Of a stretch of DNA of 45,234 nt, positions 40,681 through 45,234 are shown piece by piece. Below the pieces are notes generated by a model. That model was given only the letters and a program-made list of their open reading frames with translations. It had not been told where the DNA came from and did not search any database. Each line of letters starts with the position of its first letter. Positions within the stretch are counted from its first letter, which is position 1. The DNA is taken from the NCBI GenBank assembly GCA_900757705.1, contig CAAEOW010000028.1:1-45234 (forward strand), in the 5' to 3' direction. The position numbers were made by a program, and so were the translations under genes. This DNA comes from an uncultured Collinsella sp. GTDB lineage: Bacteria; Actinomycetota; Coriobacteriia; Coriobacteriales; Coriobacteriaceae.

Positions 40681-42108
40681 TTAGGCCTCGACGGTATCCA
40701 GGTCAAAGCCAAAGTAGCGGACCGCGTTGTTGTAGCTAATGTCGCGCACGATGGCTCCCAGCAGCTCCATGTCGGCCGGATACTTGCCCTGCTCGACCCA
40801 CTCGCCGATCACGCCGCACAGCACGCGACGGAAGTACTCGTGACGCGGGTAGGACAGGAAGGAGCGGGAATCGGTAAGCATGCCCACAAAGTTGCCCAGC
40901 ACGCCCTCGTTAGCCAGAGCCGTAAGCTGCTCGCGCATACCGATCTCGTTGTCGTTGAACCACCAGGCAGAGCCGTTCTGGATCTTGCCGGCGGTCGGAG
41001 CCTCCTGGAAGCAGCCCATCACGGTATCGATCATGGTGTTGTCGATGGGGTTCAGGCTGTACAGGATGGTCTTGGGCAGACCCGTGGACTCCTGGATGGA
41101 GTTGAGGAAATCGGCCAGCTGGTCGGACGGCGTGTAGTTGGAGATGCAGTCGTAGCCGGTATCGGGACCGAGCTTGGCGAACATAGCGCGGTTGTTGTCA
41201 CGCTTGCAGCCAAAGTGCAGCTGCATGGCCCAGCCAAGGCGGACATACTCGCCGGCGACGAACTGCATAAAGGCCGTCTTGTACTTGAGGACCTCGTCCT
41301 CGGTAAGCGGCTCGGCGGCAAGGCCCTTGGCAAAGATAGTCTCGATCTCGTCGGCGGTAGCCGGAACGTACATAACGTAGTCGAGCGCGTGGTCGGAAGC
41401 GCGGCAGCCCAACTCGTGGGCAACGTCGTAGCGCTTGGAGATGGCAGCCTTCATGCCCTCGAAGTCGCTGATCTCAACGCCAGCAACCTCGGAGAGATGC
41501 TTGCAGTAGTCGGCGAACTCCTGGCCACGCTCGATGCGCAGGGCGGCATCGGGGCGCATGGCGGGAACGACCTGAACGTCAAAACTGTCGTCGGCGGCAA
41601 TCTTCTTGTGCCACTCAAAGCTGTCGGCGGGGTCGTCGGTAGTGCAGATCATGCGAACGTTGGACTGCTTGATGAGGTTGCGGCAGGTAAAGCTGGCCTC
41701 GGCGAGCTTGGCGTTGGCAAGGTCCCAGACCTCCTGAGCGGTTTTGCCGTTCAGGACGCCCTCGTAGCCAAAGTAACGCTTAAGCTCCAGGTGGCTCCAC
41801 TCAAAGACGGGGTTGCCCACGCAACGGCCCAGGGTCTCGGCCCACTTCTGAAACTTCTCGCGAGCAGGGGCATCGCCGGTAATGAAGCGCTCGTCGACGC
41901 CGTTGGCACGCATCAGGCGCCATTTGTAGTGGTCACCGCCCAGCCAAACCTCGGTGATGTTCTCAAAACGCTTGTCGTCCCAGATCTCCTTGGGAGAAAT
42001 GTGGCAGTGGTAGTCAACGATGGGCATGCCCTCGGCAAAGTTGTGGAACAGCTCCTCACCGGTTTTGGTGCTCAGCAGGAAATCCTGATCGTCCATGAAG
42101 TTTTTCAT
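40681..42108 (-). CDS. uxaC: Glucuronate/galacturonate isomerase
   Basis: This 475-aa TIM-barrel isomerase of the amidohydrolase-like family converts D-galacturonate to D-tagaturonate (and D-glucuronate to D-fructuronate). It carries MPIVDYHCHISPKEIWDDKRFENI near the start, the W-rich LGGDHYKWRLMRANG, ICTTDDPADS and the end block NNAVRYFGFD. Length is normal. The start at ATG 42108 follows AAAGGGG; eleven upstream in-frame codons lack support. It is the first gene of uxaCBA and has three operator copies in the 459-bp upstream gap. No uxuA/uxuB genes for the glucuronate branch appear in the window. Confidence 0.95.
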   Translation of the reverse strand: MKNFMDDQDFLLSTKTGEELFHNFAEGMPIVDYHCHISPKEIWDDKRFENITEVWLGGDHYKWRLMRANGVDERFITGDAPAREKFQKWAETLGRCVGNPVFEWSHLELKRYFGYEGVLNGKTAQEVWDLANAKLAEASFTCRNLIKQSNVRMICTTDDPADSFEWHKKIAADDSFDVQVVPAMRPDAALRIERGQEFADYCKHLSEVAGVEISDFEGMKAAISKRYDVAHELGCRASDHALDYVMYVPATADEIETIFAKGLAAEPLTEDEVLKYKTAFMQFVAGEYVRLGWAMQLHFGCKRDNNRAMFAKLGPDTGYDCISNYTPSDQLADFLNSIQESTGLPKTILYSLNPIDNTMIDTVMGCFQEAPTAGKIQNGSAWWFNDNEIGMREQLTALANEGVLGNFVGMLTDSRSFLSYPRHEYFRRVLCGVIGEWVEQGKYPADMELLGAIVRDISYNNAVRYFGFDLDTVEA

Positions 42109-42163
42109 CAAACAACCCCTTTGTTGGCGGAGCGGGCGCACAATGCGCTCGTTATCCTATAGG

Positions 42164-42237
42164 TGAACGTTCACTATACTAATTCATTGCGCCTTAAAAG
42201 GTGAACGTTCACCTAACCACCATGGGGTGAACGGTCG
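42164..42237. promoter_or_regulatory. Operator cluster upstream of uxaC
   Basis: ATAGGTGAACGTTCACTATA (core 42164-42173), AAGGTGAACGTTCACCTAA (core 42202-42211) and TGAACGGTCG (42228-42237). The first two cores are 38 bp apart. The best matches of the window lie here, next to the LacI-type gene. Confidence 0.8.
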
Positions 42238-42346
42238 ATTTTGCCCATTCAACGGTTACTGGAGCCGTGACTTGTATGTATTGCGAATTGGCAGGCGTCC
42301 CCGAATACCGAACTTGAGCGCTTTGGCCAGGTGGGTCATGTTCCGC

Positions 42347-42539
42347 CGTGCATTTTTGGGAGTATTCAGCATCGGAGCGCACCGCGCACCGTCTTCGAAG
42401 CCCTATCTGATGCTCATATTGCGCCCAATCGGCATAAATAAGTGCCCCCGATGGCGAATTACGCCATCGGGGGCACTTAAAACAGTCGTCCTAGCCTCTT
42501 TCGGGACACGCCATTGCTGAATACTCCAAAAAATGCACG
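42347..42539. repeat. 25-bp inverted repeat pair
   Basis: A 25-bp stretch ending in GGAGTATTCAGCA (42347-42371) recurs inverted at 42515-42539 with one mismatch. The pair encloses the LacI-gene terminator and about 140 bp without a gene. Confidence 0.75.
42439..42479 (-). terminator. Terminator downstream of the LacI-type gene
   Basis: TAAGTGCCCCCGATGGCG pairs perfectly over 18 bp with its complement at 42462-42479 around a 5-nt loop; TTTAT follows on the minus strand. Confidence 0.8.
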
Positions 42540-42567
42540 TCGCAAGAGGGGGTACCTGACCAAACGG

Positions 42568-43647
42568 CTAAATTCCCGCAAGCTCGCAGTAGCGGTCGAC
42601 GTTGCTGGCAAACACCATCTCCACAGCACCCTTCTGCACGGGCTCCGCCGGAGTTTTACCCCACAGCAGATACTCGCCCAAGGTCTTGGCACCACGGTAG
42701 GCCAGGCTCACCGGGTCCTTATAGACAATATTGGTAAAGATGCCACGGCGCAAGGCCAAGGCGCTCTCGGGGAACAGGTCGTTGCCGATTACCATGACCT
42801 TGCCGGCCTTGCCGCTTGAAACAAGCGCGTCGGCGACCACCTCGGAACCAACGGCAAAAACGCTACAGATGAGCTCGGGAGCATCCGGCGCACTCAAGCG
42901 CTGCTCAAGCTCGCGCTCGAGCTGTTTGACTTGCGCATGGGCGCCGGCAAGGTCCTCAACCTGCCATGGAATATCGTGTTCGCGCAGGTAATTATGAAAG
43001 GCGCGGGCGGTCAGGTAGTGGGAATCGGTATAGGGGTCGCCCGCCAACAAGAGCACGCGGGCGTCAGCCCCAGAAGCGTGGACCAGATTTGCCGCCTGCT
43101 CTGCCATAAGACTGCCCGCCGCGGAATAGTCCGCCAGACTGGCACCCAGGCGATCGAGGTGCGGGCGGTCGCCGTCTACGAGCTCGATTGTCACGCCCGC
43201 CTCGGCAATCTGCCTCAAGAGCTCGGTCGCGCGGTCATCACCCGGAACATAGGCAAGCAGACCATCGATCTTCTCGCCTACCTGCAGACGCTCATCGATC
43301 TGCTCGAGCGCATCGGCGTAGCCACCCACGCCAAATTCAACGCGCTCAACCGTAATGCCCCGGTCGATGACCTCCTGCTCAAAGCGGTTGCAGCCTTCCC
43401 AAAGGTAACGGAAAAAGTACGCCCCCTCGCGCGATGCGCGGGGCAGGCAAAACACCAGGTTGATATCCTTGCGGCGCAGGCTCGAGGCACTTGTGTTGCG
43501 ATGGTAGCCCATGGCCTCGGCCTTGGCATTCACCTTGGAGCGCACGGATTCGCTCACGCCAGCCTTACCCGTCAGGGCCTTGTGCACGGTATTGATGGAA
43601 ACGCCAAGCTCGGCGGCTATGTCCTTCATGGTTACGCGAGTGCTCAT
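42568..43647 (-). CDS. LacI family regulator, probable pectin/galacturonate-regulon repressor
   Basis: This 359-aa regulator has a LacI helix-turn-helix (TMKDIAAELGVSINTVHKALTG) followed by a sugar-binding domain (LVFCLPRASREGAYFFRYLWEG, ...VLLLAGDPYTDSHYL, KVMVIGNDLFPE). It starts at ATG 43647 after CGGAG. It lies directly upstream of uxaCBA, on the same strand, with its own terminator between. The TGAACGTTCA operator, with the central CG expected for this family, occurs before uxaC, the symporter, GH105, dhuD and the YczE-like gene. This is the natural candidate to bind it, with galacturonate, tagaturonate or a similar intermediate as inducer (inference). Confidence 0.87.
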   Translation of the reverse strand: MSTRVTMKDIAAELGVSINTVHKALTGKAGVSESVRSKVNAKAEAMGYHRNTSASSLRRKDINLVFCLPRASREGAYFFRYLWEGCNRFEQEVIDRGITVERVEFGVGGYADALEQIDERLQVGEKIDGLLAYVPGDDRATELLRQIAEAGVTIELVDGDRPHLDRLGASLADYSAAGSLMAEQAANLVHASGADARVLLLAGDPYTDSHYLTARAFHNYLREHDIPWQVEDLAGAHAQVKQLERELEQRLSAPDAPELICSVFAVGSEVVADALVSSGKAGKVMVIGNDLFPESALALRRGIFTNIVYKDPVSLAYRGAKTLGEYLLWGKTPAEPVQKGAVEMVFASNVDRYCELAGI

Positions 43648-43745
43648 GGGGTTACTCCGTTATAGATAAGTTGCCAATTAACAGTACAGGTAACGATACC
43701 CCAAAATCACCCTTCAACTCGCCACGCTCGCCCCCCAAATGTGCA

Positions 43746-43779
43746 AAGCGCCCCGCGAACGGATGCTCGCGGGGCGCTT
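43746..43779 (-). terminator. Terminator after the small Cys-rich gene
   Basis: AAGCGCCCCGCGA pairs with TCGCGGGGCGCTT (13 bp, 8-nt loop); TTTG follows on the minus strand. Confidence 0.75.
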
Positions 43780-43791
43780 GGATGACGGACC

Positions 43792-43992
43792 TTACTTGAT
43801 ACCGCGGCCCAAGTCTTCGGCAATTTTGTCCACGCCCTTAAGTGCGGCGCAGGTCTTTTTGTTGGAGCAATGCCCCGTGCAAACACCACCCTGAGCGCAG
43901 TCGGCGCAGGTGCCCTTGCGGTAGATGCGCACGCACACCGCGACAAACGCAATACCGATAACAGCCAACACAACAATATCGATAGGTGCCAT
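43792..43992 (-). CDS. FeoB-associated Cys-rich membrane protein
   Basis: This 66-aa protein has one N-terminal membrane helix (IDIVVLAVIGIAFVAVCVRI) and a short cytoplasmic tail with five cysteines (CADCAQGGVCTGHCSNKKTC). This is the pattern of small proteins encoded after feoB, probably helping iron transfer or assembly of the Feo complex. The start follows GAGGAGG. It lies 174 nt behind feoB, with a terminator between, so it may be expressed by read-through or from its own promoter. Confidence 0.88.
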   Translation of the reverse strand: MAPIDIVVLAVIGIAFVAVCVRIYRKGTCADCAQGGVCTGHCSNKKTCAALKGVDKIAEDLGRGIK

Positions 43993-44109
43993 AGTAAGCC
44001 TCCTCTAGTTAACCACCACTTACTTTACCCCATTCTCCACCTACCAAAAAGGGACAGGTTTATTTCGGTCGGTTTTATCTGCGGAAACGCCACATCTCCC
44101 TACCAAAAA

Positions 44110-44136
44110 GCCCGAGTGTCGCTGGGACACCCGGGC
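44110..44136 (-). terminator. Terminator after feoB
   Basis: GCCCGGGTGTC pairs with GACACTCGGGC (one G·U on the minus strand) around CCAGC; TTTTTGG follows. Confidence 0.8.
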
Positions 44137-44166
44137 TCATGGAAAGGGGTTAATCCTTATTCGGAC

Positions 44167-45234
44167 TTAAGCGGAAACTGCGGCGGAAGCAGTGTTGGTC
44201 TCGTCCTCGTCGGTCCATGCATGTTTGGGCATGGGACGGAAGATCTGGAAGAGCATCGCGACCAGCAGCACGATAGCCACAACCGTCCAGAAGCCAAACT
44301 GACCCAGAACAAGCAGGTTGTAGAACTGGTTGATGAACAGGCCGATAACCCAAGCGAAGGCGCACTCGTAGCCGATGGCAATCGCAGTCCACTTGCCGGA
44401 ATCCATCTGGTTGCGGATAGTGCCCATGGCAGCGAAGCAGGGGGCGCACAGCAGGTTGAACGCACCAAAGGCAACGCAAGCGCCCATAGTCGGGAACATG
44501 CCGGCGAACGCGGTCCACAGGCTCGGGTCGGTCTCGCCGGCGTCAGCCACGGACAGCAGCGAACCGGCGGTGGCGACGACGTTCTCCTTAGCGACAAGGC
44601 CAGAGACAGTCAGCGCGGTGGCCTGCCAGGTGCTAAAGCCGAGCGGGGCGAAGATCCAAGCAACCAGGTTGCCCAGCATGGCAAGCATGGAGTAGTCCAT
44701 GAACTCCTCGGGGATGCCCTCCATAGCAGGCAGGAAGCCAAACGTGCCGTTGTAGCTACCAAAGTTGGACAGGAACCAAACCACGACGGTGGACGCGAAA
44801 ATGACCGTGCCGGCCTTCTTGATAAAGGCCCAGCAGCGCTCCCACACATGCAGCGCCCAAGAGCGGATCGCCGGGAAGTGGTAGGCGGGAAGCTCCATAA
44901 CGAACGGCGTCGGACGGCCGGCGAAGAGCTTGGTCTTCTTGAGCATGAGGCCCGAGGCGATGACGGCGAAGACGCCCAGGAAGTAGAAGAGCGGGCTGAT
45001 CCACGCGGCGGTGGTGGAAGAATCGCCGATGATGGAACCCATGAGCAGGGCGATGATCGGCAGCTTAGCGCCACAGGGAATAAACGTGGTGGTCATGACC
45101 GTCATGCGGCGGTCCTTCTCGTTCTCGATGGTCTTGGTGGCCATGACGCCGGGGACGCCGCAGCCCGAGGACACGAGCATGGGGATGAACGACTTACCGG
45201 ACAGGCCAAAGCGGCGGAACACGCGGTCCATGAT
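44167..45234 (-). CDS. feoB: Ferrous iron transporter FeoB, C-terminal part (cut by window edge)
   Basis: The last 355 residues of the Fe(II) transport protein, open to the window edge; the N-terminal GTPase domain is outside. The Gate regions are visible: IPMLVSSGCGVPGVMATKTI holds the first conserved Cys in the membrane core, and FAGMFPTMGACVAFGAFNLLCAPCFAAM the second. About eight membrane helices follow the family pattern (FIPCGAKLPIIALL, SPLFYFLGVFAVIASGLML). The C-terminus ends in a short acidic tail. The small Cys-rich Feo protein lies downstream. Confidence 0.95.
   Translation of the reverse strand: MMDRVFRRFGLSGKSFIPMLVSSGCGVPGVMATKTIENEKDRRMTVMTTTFIPCGAKLPIIALLMGSIIGDSSTTAAWISPLFYFLGVFAVIASGLMLKKTKLFAGRPTPFVMELPAYHFPAIRSWALHVWERCWAFIKKAGTVIFASTVVVWFLSNFGSYNGTFGFLPAMEGIPEEFMDYSMLAMLGNLVAWIFAPLGFSTWQATALTVSGLVAKENVVATAGSLLSVADAGETDPSLWTAFAGMFPTMGACVAFGAFNLLCAPCFAAMGTIRNQMDSGKWTAIAIGYECAFAWVIGLFINQFYNLLVLGQFGFWTVVAIVLLVAMLFQIFRPMPKHAWTDEDETNTASAAVSA

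Noticed and set aside
1..45234. CRISPR arrays, rRNA, tRNA, prophage genes
   Set aside because: No regularly spaced repeats, no tRNA cloverleaf, no rRNA-like or phage structural genes were seen by eye.

Overview
The window (45,234 bp, GC-rich, actinobacterial codon use) looks like a chromosomal segment of a gut Coriobacteriia bacterium, most likely Collinsella. This is an inference from gene content, the IS200-type element, and dispersed hairpin repeats of a style I associate with that genus; no search was run.

Left third (1-16.9 kb): the N-terminal part of moaA; a DUF559-like nuclease-fold protein bracketed by two near-identical 61-nt palindromes; a heterodimeric ABC exporter pair, divergent from a MATE efflux gene followed by its probable MerR regulator; ligA with a translationally coupled 59-aa ORF; an intact IS200-type tnpA; an HtrA protease; a GlnR-like orphan regulator behind a glutamine-synthetase-like gene whose metal and catalytic residues are largely replaced; and a LacI-type regulator.

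Middle and right (16.9-43.6 kb): a nearly complete intracellular pectin/galacturonate catabolic system. GPH symporter, GH28 polygalacturonase, pectinesterase-esterase fusion, SGNH esterase and GH105 hydrolase deal with imported oligomers; none has a signal peptide. Unsaturated uronate goes through DhuI and DhuD, and galacturonate through UxaC, UxaB and UxaA. Both branches meet at 2-keto-3-deoxygluconate (KDG), which KdgK and Eda convert to pyruvate and glyceraldehyde-3-phosphate. Ten or so copies of a TGAACGTTCA-centred operator precede these transcription units and probably answer to the LacI-type regulator at 42568-43647. A different operator, ACGAAACCGATTTCGT, occurs at kdgK and at a YczE-like membrane protein gene and probably answers to the LacI-type regulator next to kdgK.

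Most interesting: the kdgK-eda and YczE-like transcription units share two RNA-like elements. One is an 18-bp hairpin with six compensatory base-pair changes and a conserved ACCCTACC loop. The other is a roughly 130-nt aptamer-like element with conserved single-stranded blocks and re-paired stems. I cannot assign either to a known riboswitch class. An old-yellow-enzyme-like reductase, a GltD-like flavoprotein and a sugar isomerase trail the pectin genes.

Right edge: a small FeoB-associated cysteine-rich protein and the C-terminal part of FeoB, which runs off the window.
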